From NCBI RefSeq assembly GCF_021044585.1, contig NZ_CP087998.1, positions 806,001 through 870,000 of the forward strand: 64,000 nt of DNA. Direction: 5' to 3'. The position numbers and the translations under genes were made by a program. The DNA comes from Sulfurimonas sp. HSL-3221 (GTDB lineage Bacteria; Campylobacterota; Campylobacteria; Campylobacterales; Sulfurimonadaceae). Each line of letters begins with the position of its first letter. Position 1 is the stretch's first letter. Shown here piece after piece: positions 1 to 9,627 of the stretch. The notes under the pieces are model-generated. The model worked only from the letters and a program-made list of their open reading frames with translations, was not told where the DNA came from and searched no databases.

Positions 1-1044
1 GGTCGAATTTTCCACCTTCGCGCAGCGGTAGGCGGCTTCAATCTGCCCGGCATAACGCTGCGGCAGCGAGCGGTAGCGTTTATGGGTGTCAAAGACGAGG
101 AAGCTGATCATCGCCCCGCTGCGCAAGGAAGCCTTGATCTGGCGTTCGATCTCCGTCTGGGAAGGGACCTCGCCCAGTACGATCGCCGTTTCGCACATAC
201 CGTGTGAGAGGTTGGCCCTCTGGCTGTAGGGGTGCAGCATCAGCGCTTCGCCGTAGATGGCGTTGAGATGCATCGCCCTGGCGGTGACGATGATCGTATC
301 GAACATGCGGTTCATGATCCCCATCTTCTTGAATTCCGGGTCGACGGCGGCTATGGCGATTTCGGCGATGTCGGCGCGGCGGGAGAGCACCAGGGCGAAA
401 TGGCCGACGACGCGCACCCCGTAGACGGCGACGATGGAAACGACTTCCCGGTCCTGGTTGAGCTGCCGGATCTTGACGGGATCGTAGAACTGGCTCTTGT
501 AGTAGGTGTAGTGGTAGTTTTTATAGATAAGCTGGGCGATCCCCTCGGCATCCGACGCTTCGAAACGCCGGACATCGAGCCGCTGCAGGATCGTCTCCTT
601 GTCCGGTAGTGCCGTCGAGGTTTTGCCGGTACGGATGTCATAGTTGTGCTCGAAGGCCTGGATGACGCTGAAACGTTTTCCCCTGTTCTCGAGCATGGTG
701 AACCAGAAACGGTCGACGAGGTCATAGATGCGGTAAAAGCCCTTTTCATGCTGGGTGGTGTGGTCGACCGCCTCGCTCATGAAAGGGGTAAAATCAAAGG
801 GGAGCCCGCTGTCCTCCACATCGATCTGCAACTGCCGGGGAGTTATGGTGAAACGGACCGTGACATCCATGTTCTCCAATTTTTCATAGGCGTGTTCGAC
901 GATGTTCTCGAGCAGCTGGTCGATCGCTTCGGAGAGCTGCTCTGGGCGATGCAGCGGCAGCAGCTGTCTCAGGTGTTTGCAGGTGTAGCGCAAGAGGCCG
1001 AAGTGGGTTTTGCTGGTGAGGCGGATTTCGATGAGGTCACGCAT
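1..1044 (-). CDS. ATP-binding (GHKL) / GNAT acetyltransferase fusion protein, 3' end outside window
   Basis: Reading the minus strand from an ATG at 1044 gives an open frame of 348 codons that runs off the left edge, so the C-terminus is missing. Residues about 30-150 look like a GHKL ATPase of the anti-sigma-factor kinase type: an N-box like stretch (LLENIVEHAY, about residues 44-53) and a VEDSGLPFD segment. Residues about 165-300 look like a GNAT acetyltransferase fold, with the VDPEFKKMGIMNRMF region that would bind acetyl-CoA. The start overlaps the end of the M20 hydrolase gene by 8 nt, so the two are probably translated together. The domain names come from pattern recognition; the substrate and partner are unknown. 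Confidence 0.75.
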   Translation of the reverse strand, partial: MRDLIEIRLTSKTHFGLLRYTCKHLRQLLPLHRPEQLSEAIDQLLENIVEHAYEKLENMDVTVRFTITPRQLQIDVEDSGLPFDFTPFMSEAVDHTTQHEKGFYRIYDLVDRFWFTMLENRGKRFSVIQAFEHNYDIRTGKTSTALPDKETILQRLDVRRFEASDAEGIAQLIYKNYHYTYYKSQFYDPVKIRQLNQDREVVSIVAVYGVRVVGHFALVLSRRADIAEIAIAAVDPEFKKMGIMNRMFDTIIVTARAMHLNAIYGEALMLHPYSQRANLSHGMCETAIVLGEVPSQTEIERQIKASLRSGAMISFLVFDTHKRYRSLPQRYAGQIEAAYRCAKVENST

Positions 1045-2227
1045 CGTCCATCGCTTTCAGTGCCGCGAGGGCCATGATCTTCATGCCGTAGCGCAGGGCG
1101 TCGTCGTCGACATCGAAGCGGGCATTGTGCTGGGCGACGCAGGTCCCTTTTTCGGGATCGCAGGTTCCCAGCCGGAAGAAGGCACCGGGGACGATCTCGA
1201 GGTAGCGCCCGAAGTCCTCCCCGCCCATCACGGGGTCGGCGAGATCGATGACGTTCGCTTCTTCCAGTACCTCCGAGGCGGCGGCGCGGACGATGTCGAC
1301 CATGGCGTCGTGGTTCTGCACTTCCGGGGAACCGTAACGGTAGGCAAAGTCGTAGGTGGCGTGCATGGAGTCGCAGATCCCTCTGATGGAGACCTCCATC
1401 ATCTCGGGGATGGCGTGGCGGACGTCATGGTTGACGGTCCGCACCGTCCCACACACCTTGACGTGGTCGCAGATGACGTTGGGGGCCTTGCCCCCTTCGA
1501 CGGTTCCCAGCGAGATGACGGCAGGGTGCAGGGGGTCGATCCGCCGGGAGACGATATGGTTGAGGGAGTTCACCGCCATCGACATGACGAGGATGGCGTC
1601 GACCCCTTCGTGGGGACGGGCACCGTGCGCGCTTTTGCCGAAGATCTCGATCTCGAAGGTATCGGCAGAGGCGAGCATGACCCCGTACTTGTAGCCGACC
1701 TGGCCGGTAGTAAGGTAGGGGTAGGCGTGCAGCCCGAAGATCGTCTTCACGTTTTCGAGGGCGCCGTGGGCGATCATCTGCGAACTCCCTCCTTCCGTGA
1801 TCTCCTCGGCGGGCTGGAAAATGAAGCGGAGGTTCTGCCCGAGGCTGCTTTCAACGCGCTTGAGGGCCAGGGCGGTCCCCAGCAGTATGGCGGTATGGGC
1901 ATCGTGCCCGCAGGCGTGCATGATGCCCCGGGCCTGCGAAGCATAGTCCGCCTCTGTACGCTCCTGGATCGGCAGGGCGTCGATGTCGGCGCGCAGGGCG
2001 ACGAAGGGAGCGTCCGGGTTGACGACGATCTCGGCGATCAGCCCGTAGTGCTCCTCGAACGAGCGGACCTGCAGCCCCTCCGCTTCGAGGATAGCCTTGA
2101 TCATCAGGGTCGTATGCTCCTCGGCACCTGAAAGCTCGGGATGGGCGTGCAGTTCGTGCCGCAGCGTCACGATCCGCTCTTCGATGGCGTCAATCGTTTC
2201 GAACAGTGTGGTTTGCCGTGTTTCCAT
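1037..2227 (-). CDS. M20-family amidohydrolase (hippurate hydrolase / N-acyl-amino-acid deacylase like)
   Basis: 396 residues, the usual length for the HipO/amidohydrolase branch of peptidase family M20. The metal-binding signature HACGHDAHTAILLG lies near residue 105 and the second metal-ligand block EEITEGGS near residue 141; a GGEDFGRY motif is near the C-terminus. Family members hydrolyse N-acyl or N-carbamoyl amino acids in the cytoplasm with two divalent metal ions. The gene ends inside the start of the ATPase-GNAT gene. The precise substrate cannot be read from the sequence. Confidence 0.9.
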   Translation of the reverse strand: METRQTTLFETIDAIEERIVTLRHELHAHPELSGAEEHTTLMIKAILEAEGLQVRSFEEHYGLIAEIVVNPDAPFVALRADIDALPIQERTEADYASQARGIMHACGHDAHTAILLGTALALKRVESSLGQNLRFIFQPAEEITEGGSSQMIAHGALENVKTIFGLHAYPYLTTGQVGYKYGVMLASADTFEIEIFGKSAHGARPHEGVDAILVMSMAVNSLNHIVSRRIDPLHPAVISLGTVEGGKAPNVICDHVKVCGTVRTVNHDVRHAIPEMMEVSIRGICDSMHATYDFAYRYGSPEVQNHDAMVDIVRAAASEVLEEANVIDLADPVMGGEDFGRYLEIVPGAFFRLGTCDPEKGTCVAQHNARFDVDDDALRYGMKIMALAALKAMDDA

Positions 2228-2334
2228 GCGTCACCTTCCCCGTTTGATTTGATTATAGTGCAGTCACATTAAAAGCAATCTTTGGCGCGCCGCGCATTTC
2301 TTGTGCTAAAATGGACCTACTATAGAGGGGGCAC

Positions 2335-2727
2335 ATGCGCTATCTGCTGAATATTGTTTTTTTCGCCGCACTGCTCTTTGGCTCCCCGACGGAGTGGGCG
2401 AAGAGCCTGGACGATGCCAAACGGATAGCCGCGGCGGAGGGAAAACTGGTCTATGTGCTGATCACGGAGCCGGGCTGCCGCTGGTGCAAGCGCTTCAAAC
2501 GTACAACGCTGCGCGACGATGGGGTCCGCCGACGGCTCGATGGTATGGCCGTCGGGGTGGAAGTGGAGCGTGGCAGCGGGAGCTATCCCGAAACGCTCAA
2601 GGCACCGATGATTCCGATGCACTATTTTTTAAGTCCCGATGAGAGGGTTTTGGTTAAAATGCCGGGCTACTGGAACATAGAGGATTTTATGTCCATACTC
2701 GACGATGTGGAAAGGAAACGAAAATAA
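2335..2727 (+). CDS. Exported thioredoxin-fold protein with CxxC
   Basis: 130 residues. A short hydrophobic N-terminus (residues 1-20) looks like a signal peptide. A thioredoxin-like fold follows with the redox pair in EPGCRWCKRF (about residues 46-55) and a cis-proline-like APMIPMHYF segment near residue 90. Related proteins act as periplasmic thiol oxidoreductases, for instance in cytochrome c maturation or protein repair. The stop codon overlaps the ridA start (TAATG), so the two are co-translated. The role is an inference from the fold. Confidence 0.8.
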   Translation: MRYLLNIVFFAALLFGSPTEWAKSLDDAKRIAAAEGKLVYVLITEPGCRWCKRFKRTTLRDDGVRRRLDGMAVGVEVERGSGSYPETLKAPMIPMHYFLSPDERVLVKMPGYWNIEDFMSILDDVERKRK

Positions 2728-3101
2728 TGCAATATGTACAGACAGAAAACGCCCCAGCGGCTATCGGACCCTACTCGCAGGCGGTCAAAGTGAACGGGAT
2801 GGTCTACACCTCCGGGCAGATCGCGCTGACCCCGGCGGGAGAGATGCTTGAAAACGATATCACGGTTCAGACGAAGCAGGTCCTCGCAAACTTGACGGCG
2901 GTGCTTGAAGCGGCGGGCAGCGGCCTGGACAAAGTGATCAAAACAACGATCTTCCTGGACAGCATGGACGATTTCGCAACAGTAAACGCTCTTTACGCAG
3001 ACGCCTTTGGTGATCATAAGCCGTCGCGTTCAACGGTGGCGGTCAAAACCCTGCCCAAAAATGCCCTTGTGGAGATAGACGCGATTGCCCTTGCGGATTA
3101 A
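2727..3101 (+). CDS. ridA: RidA family reactive enamine/imine deaminase
   Basis: 124 residues, full length for the YjgF/YER057c/UK114 family. The conserved N-terminal NAPAAIGPYSQAV segment, the TSGQIAL stretch and the C-terminal ALVEIDAIAL motif are all present. RidA hydrolyses 2-aminoacrylate and related enamines released by PLP enzymes, protecting the cell from their damage. The start codon shares an A with the upstream stop. No signal peptide, so cytoplasmic. Confidence 0.95.
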   Translation: MQYVQTENAPAAIGPYSQAVKVNGMVYTSGQIALTPAGEMLENDITVQTKQVLANLTAVLEAAGSGLDKVIKTTIFLDSMDDFATVNALYADAFGDHKPSRSTVAVKTLPKNALVEIDAIALAD

Positions 3102-3113
3102 AGCCTTTTTGGC

Positions 3114-3119
3114 TATAAT
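3114..3119 (+). promoter_or_regulatory. Promoter -10 box for rplU-rpmA
   Basis: A perfect TATAAT lies 13 bases after the ridA stop, in a T-rich context. Campylobacterota sigma-70 promoters rely mostly on the -10 box, so no clear -35 is expected. Transcription starting about 7 bases downstream would place the whole foldable leader at 3143-3296 in the mRNA. Confidence 0.7.
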
Positions 3120-3142
3120 TCGCCCACTAAAAGAACAGGGAC

Positions 3143-3296
3143 CTCTCTTGAAGACTGAGAGTGTAACCAGAGGAGCGCGCTGAAGTCGCGGCATGCGTGT
3201 CGTTGAAAGCGCTCCTCCATCCAGGCGCTAAAAGGCCTGATCGAACTGATTGTCACGTTTTGATGAGTCGGATACACTCTGAGTCTTTAAGTAGAG
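3143..3296 (+). ncRNA. Structured 5' leader RNA of rplU-rpmA
   Basis: A long-range helix is formed by 3147-3165 and 3273-3291: 19 positions, with one G-G mismatch and one G-U pair. It is extended by CTCT (3143-3146) with AGAG (3293-3296) across a single bulged base. It encloses a 9-bp hairpin (3170-3178 with 3209-3217) and a 5-bp hairpin (3222-3226 with 3235-3239), giving a multi-branch junction ahead of the L21 gene. The 5' arm can alternatively form a local CTCTC/GAGAG hairpin (3143-3161). Ribosomal-protein leaders often bind their own product. I do not recognise it as a named family, and the folding was done by eye. Confidence 0.65.
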
Positions 3297-3326
3297 ATTC
3301 TTTTCTATACATTACAAGGAAATGCT

Positions 3327-3635
3327 ATGTACGCAATCATCAAAAACGGTGGCAAGCAGTATAAAGTAGAAGAGGGCGATATCCTCCTGCTTGACAAAAT
3401 GAGCCTTGAGCCGAAAGCAACGCTCGAGATCAAAGAAGTACTCGCGGTCAATGCCGGTGAGCTGAAAGTCGGTGCTCCTTTTGTTGACGGTGCGGTTGTC
3501 ACTGCAGAAGTCATCAACGAAGGCCGCGACAAGAAAGTCACGATCTACAAGAAACGCCGTCGTAAAGACAGCAAGCTCAAGCGCGGTTTCCGCCGCAGTT
3601 TCACACGCGTTCGCATCACGAAGATCGCGGCGTAA
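3327..3635 (+). CDS. rplU: 50S ribosomal protein bL21
   Basis: 102 residues, full length, starting [12 protein letters not shown] as bL21 does and ending in a basic tail rich in KRRRKDSK and RRSFTRVRI. It binds 23S rRNA in the large subunit. An AAGGA ribosome binding site precedes the ATG. It is the first gene of an rplU-rpmA pair behind an unusually long structured leader. Confidence 0.98.
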   Translation: MYAIIKNGGKQYKVEEGDILLLDKMSLEPKATLEIKEVLAVNAGELKVGAPFVDGAVVTAEVINEGRDKKVTIYKKRRRKDSKLKRGFRRSFTRVRITKIAA

Positions 3636-3652
3636 TCTAGGAGGAGTTCGAT

Positions 3653-3910
3653 ATGGCACACAAGAAAGGTCAAGGTAGTACACAGAATAACCGCGATTCC
3701 GCGGGACGTAGACTTGGTGTGAAGAAATTCGGTGGCGAAGTTGTCAAAGCCGGAAACATCATCGTTCGCCAGCGTGGTACGAAAGTCCACCCGGGCCAGA
3801 ACATCGGTATGGGCAAAGACCACACGCTCTACGCGCTGGTTGACGGCATCGTCCAGTTCGAGCGCAAAGATAAGACCCGCAAGCAGGTCTCTATCGTCCC
3901 GGCTTCCTAA
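3653..3910 (+). CDS. rpmA: 50S ribosomal protein bL27
   Basis: 85 residues, beginning [16 protein letters not shown], so the N-terminus that reaches the peptidyl transferase centre is present without the cleaved extension seen in Firmicutes. A GGAGG ribosome binding site lies upstream, 17 bases after rplU. Downstream, CCGAGC/GCTCGG around 3937-3951 forms a small hairpin without a clear U-tract, so termination before obg is uncertain. Confidence 0.98.
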   Translation: MAHKKGQGSTQNNRDSAGRRLGVKKFGGEVVKAGNIIVRQRGTKVHPGQNIGMGKDHTLYALVDGIVQFERKDKTRKQVSIVPAS

Positions 3911-4047
3911 GCCGCTTTTTAAACTACACGCCGCCCGAGCTTAGCTCGGCGCCGCTGCTTTCTATAAGAATCACCTTTATTTAACAGTATACTTCTAAAC
4001 GGATGTCCAAGTCTTCTGTTGAGTGAAGCCCTACAAGGATTTAATGC

Positions 4048-5148
4048 ATGTTTGTCGATCAGATCGAATTGGAATTGTCATCAGGGAAAGGCGGCGCAGG
4101 CTGTGTGGCGTTCCGCCGCGAGAAATTCGTCGTCAACGGCGGCCCGAACGGCGGGGATGGCGGAAGGGGCGGGGACGTCTGGTTCCGCGTCGACAACAAT
4201 ACCCACACCCTGGCCCATTACCACGGCAAGCATAAGCTGGTGGCGGAAAATGGCCGCCCCGGCCTCGGCTCCAACATGACGGGCAAGTCTGCATCGAAGC
4301 TCTTTGTCATCGTTCCCCCGGGCACCCAGGTCTTCGATGCCGAGAGCGGCGAACTGCTGATGGACCTGGTCAGCGAGGGGCAGGAGCAGAAGCTGCTGCA
4401 GGGCGGCAAAGGCGGCCTGGGGAACACCCACTTCAAATCCTCGACGAACCAGCGCCCGACCTACGCGCAGCCGGGCGAACCCGGAGAAACGCGCCGGGTC
4501 CGTCTGGAGCTGAAACTGATCGCGGATGTCGGCCTGGTCGGATTCCCCAACGTCGGTAAATCGACGCTCATCTCGACGGTCTCCAATGCGACGCCGGAGA
4601 TCGCGAACTACGAATTTACGACATTGACGCCGAAACTGGGGCAGGTCCGCGTCAGCGATTTCGAATCCTTTGTCATGGCGGATATCCCGGGGATCATCGA
4701 CGGCGCCAGCGAAGGACGCGGTCTGGGACTACAGTTCCTGCGCCATATCGAACGGACCAAAACGCTGCTTTTCATGATCGACCTGGCGTCGTACATGACA
4801 ATGACTTACCAGTACGAGACGCTGCAGCAGGAGCTGGAACGTTTCAGCGAGATGCTCGCCACACGCGCCTTCGCCATTGCGCTGACCCGCGTCGACGCCC
4901 TCTCCAAAGAGGAAGCCGAGGAGAAGATCGCGGAGATGATGAAGCTGGTGGGGGTATCCCCGTCGCAGAAAAGCCGCTACGGATTCGATGACGCTCTGCC
5001 GTTTTACGAGCAGGACCTCTCCGACGAATCCCAGAGTTTTGACCGGGAAAAACCCTTTTTCATGGTCCCGATCTCCTCGGTTGCCCATGAGAACATCAAG
5101 CCCCTCAACTTTGCGCTGCATACACTGGTGGAGATGGAACGCGCGTGA
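4048..5148 (+). CDS. obg: GTPase Obg/CgtA
   Basis: 366 residues. The N-terminal glycine-rich Obg fold (residues 1-158, with repeated GGxGG) is followed by a G domain with the P-loop GFPNVGKST near residue 170 and the [12 protein letters not shown] switch II region. Obg acts in large-subunit assembly and the stringent response. The start is the ATG after AAGGATTTA. The end overlaps proB by GTGA, the first of a chain of overlaps through parA. Confidence 0.97.
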   Translation: MFVDQIELELSSGKGGAGCVAFRREKFVVNGGPNGGDGGRGGDVWFRVDNNTHTLAHYHGKHKLVAENGRPGLGSNMTGKSASKLFVIVPPGTQVFDAESGELLMDLVSEGQEQKLLQGGKGGLGNTHFKSSTNQRPTYAQPGEPGETRRVRLELKLIADVGLVGFPNVGKSTLISTVSNATPEIANYEFTTLTPKLGQVRVSDFESFVMADIPGIIDGASEGRGLGLQFLRHIERTKTLLFMIDLASYMTMTYQYETLQQELERFSEMLATRAFAIALTRVDALSKEEAEEKIAEMMKLVGVSPSQKSRYGFDDALPFYEQDLSDESQSFDREKPFFMVPISSVAHENIKPLNFALHTLVEMERA

Positions 5149-5915
5149 AACGGATCGTCCTCAAGGTCGGCAGCGCCGTCCTCACCGAGAACAATCGCAT
5201 CGCCCGCGACAGGATGCAGAACCTTGTCGATCTGATCGCCCGGCTCAAGGAGCGTTACGAAGTGATCCTCGTTTCCAGCGGCGCCGTGGCGGCAGGCTAT
5301 ACGGAGCTGAAGCTCGATAAGAGCGTCCTGGCGAACAAGCAGGCGCTCGCGTCCATCGGCCAGCCGCTGCTGCTCAACCGCTACAAGAAGAAGTTTGAGA
5401 AGCACGGTATCCTGCCGGCGCAGGTCCTGGTGACGGCGGCTAACTTCTATACGGAGAGCCAGGCAGAAAAAGCCCGAAACACCATCGACACCCTGATCGA
5501 GAACGGTGTACTGCCGATTATCAACGAGAACGACGCCACCGCCGTCGAGGAGTTGGTCCTGGGGGACAACGACCAGCTTTCCGCCTATACGGCGTACCAT
5601 TTCAACGCCGATCTGCTGGTGATTCTCTCCGACATAAACGCCTATTACGACAAGGACCCGCACTGTCACGACGATGCCTGCGTCCGGCCGCTCGTACACA
5701 CCATCAAAGCGGAGGAGCTCTCGAAGGAGGTGACGCCGCACAACAACTTTGCAACCGGGGGCATCGTCACCAAACTCAAAGCGGCGCACTTTCTCCTTGA
5801 ACGCGGCCGCAGCATGTTCCTGGCCAGCGGTTTTGAACTGGAAGACGTCGAGAACTTCCTGCTGCATGACACCCAGAGTGGCGGGACGCTCTTTACCCCG
5901 GAGGTGTCGGTATGA
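5145..5915 (+). CDS. proB: Glutamate 5-kinase
   Basis: 256 residues with an amino-acid-kinase fold: LKVGSAVL near the N-terminus, [21 protein letters not shown] and the [12 protein letters not shown] loop. It phosphorylates glutamate in the first step of proline synthesis. It is the short form without the C-terminal PUA domain of the E. coli enzyme. Translation starts at a GTG that overlaps the obg stop; the end overlaps fmt by ATGA. Confidence 0.95.
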   Translation: MKRIVLKVGSAVLTENNRIARDRMQNLVDLIARLKERYEVILVSSGAVAAGYTELKLDKSVLANKQALASIGQPLLLNRYKKKFEKHGILPAQVLVTAANFYTESQAEKARNTIDTLIENGVLPIINENDATAVEELVLGDNDQLSAYTAYHFNADLLVILSDINAYYDKDPHCHDDACVRPLVHTIKAEELSKEVTPHNNFATGGIVTKLKAAHFLLERGRSMFLASGFELEDVENFLLHDTQSGGTLFTPEVSV

Positions 5916-6820
5916 AAGTGATCTTTATGGGTACCCCCGACTACGCTTCACGGATCCTCGAGACACTGATCGCGCAGGATGACATCGAGGTCGTCGCCGC
6001 TTACACCCAGCCGGACAAGCCCGTGGGACGGAAAAAAGTGATGACGCCGCCACCGGTCAAAACGGTGGCGGAGGCGGCGGGCATTCCCGTCTATCAGCCT
6101 GATCGTCTCCGCGATGAAGTGACGGTTGAGACGTTGCAAGCGATCCCGTGCGACTATATCGTTGTTGCCGCCTATGGGCAGATCCTGCCCAAGGCCGTGT
6201 TGGCACACGCCCCTTGCATCAACCTCCACGCCTCCATCCTGCCGCAGTACCGCGGCGCCAGCCCGATCCAGCAGAGCTTGCTGAACGGGGACAAAGAGAC
6301 CGGCGTGACGGCGATGCTCATGGAAGAGGGGCTCGACACGGGGCCAATTCTTCTCATTGAACGTATCGCCATCGGCGACGATGAAACGGTGGGGAGCCTT
6401 TTCGAACGGCTGACCGACCTCGCCGCGGAAATGACGCCGCAGGTGCTGCGCTCCTACCCGAAGCTGACGCCGGTGCCGCAGAACGACGCCGACGCAAGCC
6501 TCTGCAAGAAGATCAGCAAGGCCGACGGCGAAGTCGCTTTTGACGACGCCCGCTCCCTCTATAACAAGTACCGTGCCTTCACCCCCTGGCCGGGGGTCTA
6601 CCTGGAAAGCGGCCTGAAACTGACAAAGATGCATCTGGCGGAAGAAGACGGCGGTTTTGTTCCGGGGCGTATTCTCGCCGTTGAGAAATCGCGGGTGAAA
6701 GTAGGCTGCAGCATGGGTGCACTCTGGATCGAGACGGTCCAGCCGCCGTCGAAAAAAGCGATGGCAGTCGTTGACTACCTCAACGGGAAACGGCTCGGCC
6801 TTGACGATACACTGGCTTGA
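5912..6820 (+). CDS. fmt: Methionyl-tRNA formyltransferase
   Basis: 302 residues. The N-terminal formyltransferase domain carries [11 protein letters not shown], the [15 protein letters not shown] segment with catalytic Asn-x-His, and the [10 protein letters not shown] motif; the C-terminal tRNA-binding domain begins near residue 205. It formylates initiator Met-tRNA using 10-formyltetrahydrofolate. Overlaps proB by 4 nt and birA by 20 nt. Confidence 0.97.
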   Translation: MKVIFMGTPDYASRILETLIAQDDIEVVAAYTQPDKPVGRKKVMTPPPVKTVAEAAGIPVYQPDRLRDEVTVETLQAIPCDYIVVAAYGQILPKAVLAHAPCINLHASILPQYRGASPIQQSLLNGDKETGVTAMLMEEGLDTGPILLIERIAIGDDETVGSLFERLTDLAAEMTPQVLRSYPKLTPVPQNDADASLCKKISKADGEVAFDDARSLYNKYRAFTPWPGVYLESGLKLTKMHLAEEDGGFVPGRILAVEKSRVKVGCSMGALWIETVQPPSKKAMAVVDYLNGKRLGLDDTLA

Positions 6821-7433
6821 CCGGGTCGATTCCACCCAGCGCTATCTCATTGACGCCCTGAAAACAGGAGAGAGACCCCCCTTGGCGGTGGTGGCGGATG
6901 CCCAGGACGCCGGGCGGGGGAGCCGGGGGAACAGCTGGACGGGGTTGGAGGGGAACCTCTTTTTCTCCTTTGCCGTGGCGCGCAGCGCATTGCCCCCGGA
7001 CCTGCAGCTTGAATCCTCCTCCATCTATTTCGCCTTTTTGCTCAAAATGGCCCTTGAAGATGCCGGGTCGGACGTCTGGCTGAAATGGCCGAACGATTTT
7101 TACATCGGCGAACAGAAAATCGGCGGGACGATCACGACAATGCGGCAAAATACCCTGGTGTGCGGCATCGGGCTCAACCTGAAAAATGCCCCGGAGGGGT
7201 TTGCTGCTCTGGACATTGAAATTTCACGAAAAAAGTTATTAGATGATTATTTTTCAAGGCTGGAAGGATTTCCAAAATGGAAGGAAATCTTCAGACTATA
7301 CGCGCTAGAATTTGACAAAAGCAGACGGTTCCAAACGCATAATAATCATCATAAATTTTCCTTAGAAAACGCGGTGTTATGCGACGATGGATCGGTTATG
7401 TGTGACGGGCAAAGGATATACAGCCAGCGATGA
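6801..7433 (+). CDS. birA: Biotin--[acetyl-CoA-carboxylase] ligase, monofunctional
   Basis: The frame is open from 6717, but homology to BirA begins at [11 protein letters not shown], so I take the TTG at 6801, giving 210 residues. Visible motifs are [13 protein letters not shown] (biotinoyl-AMP loop), LKWPNDFY and KIGGTITT. It joins biotin to the carboxylase carrier protein. The N-terminal DNA-binding domain of E. coli BirA is absent, so it should not repress biotin genes. The start lies inside fmt and the end overlaps parA by ATGA. The rare start codon is the uncertain part. Confidence 0.9.
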   Translation: MTIHWLDRVDSTQRYLIDALKTGERPPLAVVADAQDAGRGSRGNSWTGLEGNLFFSFAVARSALPPDLQLESSSIYFAFLLKMALEDAGSDVWLKWPNDFYIGEQKIGGTITTMRQNTLVCGIGLNLKNAPEGFAALDIEISRKKLLDDYFSRLEGFPKWKEIFRLYALEFDKSRRFQTHNNHHKFSLENAVLCDDGSVMCDGQRIYSQR

Positions 7434-8212
7434 GTGAAGTAATTGTAATCGCCAATCAAAAAGGCGGGGTAGGCAAGACGACGACTGCGGTAAATCTCGC
7501 GGCGTCCCTTGCCGTTGAAGGGAAAAAGGTGCTGCTGATCGATGCCGATCCCCAAGCCAATGCCACGACATCGCTGGGATATACCCGTAACGACTACGAG
7601 TTCAATATCTACCATGTATTGATCGGGGCAAAGAAGCTCGGCGACATCATCCTGACGACCGAATTGCCGATGCTGGATCTCGCGCCCTCGAACATCGGCC
7701 TGGTCGGGGTGGAGAAAGAGTATTACGACTCCAGCCAGAGCAAAGGTCGCGAACTGATCATGAAAAAGGCGATCGCGCAGGTCAAAGAGCATTATGACTA
7801 TGTCATTATCGATTCGCCGCCGGCACTAGGGCCGATGACGATCAACGCCCTGAGCGCCTCGAATTCGGTCATCATCCCGATCCAGTGCGAATTCTTCGCC
7901 CTGGAGGGGCTGGCACAGCTGCTGAACACGGTGCGCCTGATCCGTAAAACGATCAACCCCGCGCTGGCGATCAAGGGGTTCCTGCCGACGATGTACAGCT
8001 CGCAGAACAACCTCTCCAAGCAGGTCCTGGCGGACCTGCGCCAGCACTTCAAGGAGAAGCTCTTCACCGACGAGATGGACGACTGCATCGTCATCCCGCG
8101 CAACGTGAAACTGGCGGAAAGCCCGAGTTTCGGTAAACCCGCCGTCCTGTACGACGGACGTTCCAGCGGCTCCGTGGCCTACCAGAACCTTGCTCAGGCG
8201 ATCCTGGCGTAA
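7430..8212 (+). CDS. parA: Chromosome partitioning ATPase ParA/Soj
   Basis: 260 residues with the deviant Walker A motif [16 protein letters not shown] near the N-terminus, [11 protein letters not shown] and the DSPPALGP Walker B-like segment. ParA binds nucleoid DNA as an ATP dimer and moves ParB-parS complexes during segregation. It is followed directly by parB. I did not find a clear parS palindrome in this stretch. Confidence 0.97.
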   Translation: MSEVIVIANQKGGVGKTTTAVNLAASLAVEGKKVLLIDADPQANATTSLGYTRNDYEFNIYHVLIGAKKLGDIILTTELPMLDLAPSNIGLVGVEKEYYDSSQSKGRELIMKKAIAQVKEHYDYVIIDSPPALGPMTINALSASNSVIIPIQCEFFALEGLAQLLNTVRLIRKTINPALAIKGFLPTMYSSQNNLSKQVLADLRQHFKEKLFTDEMDDCIVIPRNVKLAESPSFGKPAVLYDGRSSGSVAYQNLAQAILA

Positions 8213-8221
8213 CGGATAGGT

Positions 8222-9067
8222 ATGGCAAAAGCGAAATCCCTTGGACGCGGCCTGGGCGAACTGCTCGGAGAGATCGAAGAGGCCTACGATCACGAAATCC
8301 CCAAAAACGCCCAGGTCGTAGAGGTCCCCCTCTCACAGATACGGCCGAACCCTTTCCAGCCCCGGAAACATTTCGATGAAAAAGCGCTGGGAGAACTGGC
8401 CGCTTCTATCAAAGCCCACGGCCTGATCCAGCCCATCGTCCTCGTCGAAGACGTCGACGGCTACATCCTCGTCGCGGGCGAACGTCGCTGGCGTGCAAGC
8501 AAACTGGCGAAACTGAAGACGATTCGTGCGGTCATCGCCTCCTTGGACGAGGCGCAGATGCGCCAGCATGCGCTGATCGAGAATATCCAGCGCGAGCAGC
8601 TCAACGTCGTCGAACTGGCTCAGGCCTACGAAGAGTTGATCAACCTCCACGGTCTGACCCAGGAGGAGCTGGCGGCAGTGGTCCACAAAAGCCGCAGTCA
8701 CATCACCAACACGCTGCGGTTGCTGCAGCTCTCCAAGAAGAGCCTCTCCGCCCTCGTGGACGGGACGATAAGCGCCGGCCACGCCAAAGTCCTCGTCGGG
8801 CTGACCGATAAGGAACAGAAGGTGATGGTTGACTCCATCCATGGCCAGAAGCTCAGTGTCCGCGAGACGGAACAGATGGTCAAACGGTTGAAGAGCCGCG
8901 GCGAGCATGAAGTACAGGAGAAGCCGAAAGCCCCAGAATACGACCTCGGGGCCGTACGGAACGCCCTCTCAGGCGGGGGGTTTTCTGTGGCTTCCGGAAC
9001 GAACAAAATCACCATCACTTTTCGCGATGAGCAGGAGATTGCCCGTTTTCTGGACATCCTCGGCTGA
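8222..9067 (+). CDS. parB: ParB/Spo0J partition protein (CTPase, parS-binding)
   Basis: 281 residues. The N-terminal domain has PNPFQPRKHFDE and the nucleotide-binding ILVAGERRWRASKLA motif; the helix-turn-helix region (EELAAVVHKSRSHITNTLRLL) sits near residues 145-170, and the C-terminus is the dimerisation domain. ParB loads at parS and slides with CTP. It starts 9 bases after parA and is the last gene before the ATP synthase promoter. Confidence 0.97.
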   Translation: MAKAKSLGRGLGELLGEIEEAYDHEIPKNAQVVEVPLSQIRPNPFQPRKHFDEKALGELAASIKAHGLIQPIVLVEDVDGYILVAGERRWRASKLAKLKTIRAVIASLDEAQMRQHALIENIQREQLNVVELAQAYEELINLHGLTQEELAAVVHKSRSHITNTLRLLQLSKKSLSALVDGTISAGHAKVLVGLTDKEQKVMVDSIHGQKLSVRETEQMVKRLKSRGEHEVQEKPKAPEYDLGAVRNALSGGGFSVASGTNKITITFRDEQEIARFLDILG

Positions 9068-9170
9068 CCGCTGCATTAATTTGTAACCAAAAAATTTCAC
9101 CCTTTTGTAATTTTTCTCCTTTTTCGCTTTTTCACCTCCCAACTTAACAGGGTTTTTAATTTATAAGTTG

Positions 9171-9176
9171 TATAAT
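9171..9176 (+). promoter_or_regulatory. Promoter -10 box for the ATP synthase operon
   Basis: TATAAT lies in the 131-bp gap between parB and the first atp gene, preceded by T-rich runs at roughly 10-base spacing, as is common in Campylobacterota promoters. A strong AGGAGGTGAT ribosome binding site follows at 9190-9199. No gene starts between it and the end of tolB with a gap larger than 30 bases. Confidence 0.75.
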
Positions 9177-9198
9177 CACGCAACTTTTAGGAGGTGAT

Positions 9199-9621
9199 AT
9201 GTTAGATATTAGTCCACTGCTGCTCATCAGTACAGCTGTTGTCTTCCTTATCCTTATCGCCGTTCTAAACGGTATGCTCTACAAACCTCTCTTCGCTTTC
9301 ATGGAAAAACGTGACCAAGACATTCAGAACGATCTGGCGGAAATCGGCTCAAACGACGCCGAAGTCAGTGCACTGAACGAAACGGCAAATTCCATTATCA
9401 GCGAAGCACGTTTGCAAGCGGCTGCGGAACGGGAAAAAGTGATTGCGGATGCAAAAAAAGCGGCGGAAGCCGCCATCGGTGCCAAGCGTGCTGAGCTGGC
9501 CAAAGCCTACGATGCCTTTGAGGCGGAACTTGCGACAGAGCGCGATAACCTCCGCTCAGCGCTTGCTGCAGAGGTCCCGGCTTACGTCGAGGCTGTTAAC
9601 GCCAAGATCAGCAAGATATAA
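9199..9621 (+). CDS. atpF': ATP synthase Fo subunit b'
   Basis: 140 residues: one N-terminal membrane helix (residues about 8-28) followed by a long charged helix rich in Ala, Glu and Lys. It is the shorter of two b-type stator subunits encoded in tandem, so the peripheral stalk should be a b/b' heterodimer, as is usual in Campylobacterota. First gene after the promoter. Confidence 0.93.
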   Translation: MLDISPLLLISTAVVFLILIAVLNGMLYKPLFAFMEKRDQDIQNDLAEIGSNDAEVSALNETANSIISEARLQAAAEREKVIADAKKAAEAAIGAKRAELAKAYDAFEAELATERDNLRSALAAEVPAYVEAVNAKISKI

Positions 9622-9627
9622 GGAGAT

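Noticed and set aside
1010-2131. Long plus-strand ORF opposite the M20 amidohydrolase
   Set aside because: It is the antisense shadow of a strongly conserved gene in GC-rich DNA; its protein has no recognisable motifs.
3126-3326. Possible SRP RNA, 6S RNA or tmRNA upstream of rplU
   Set aside because: None of the hallmark sequences (SRP GGAAG loop and partner, tmRNA tRNA-like ends) is present; the leader interpretation fits the promoter position better.
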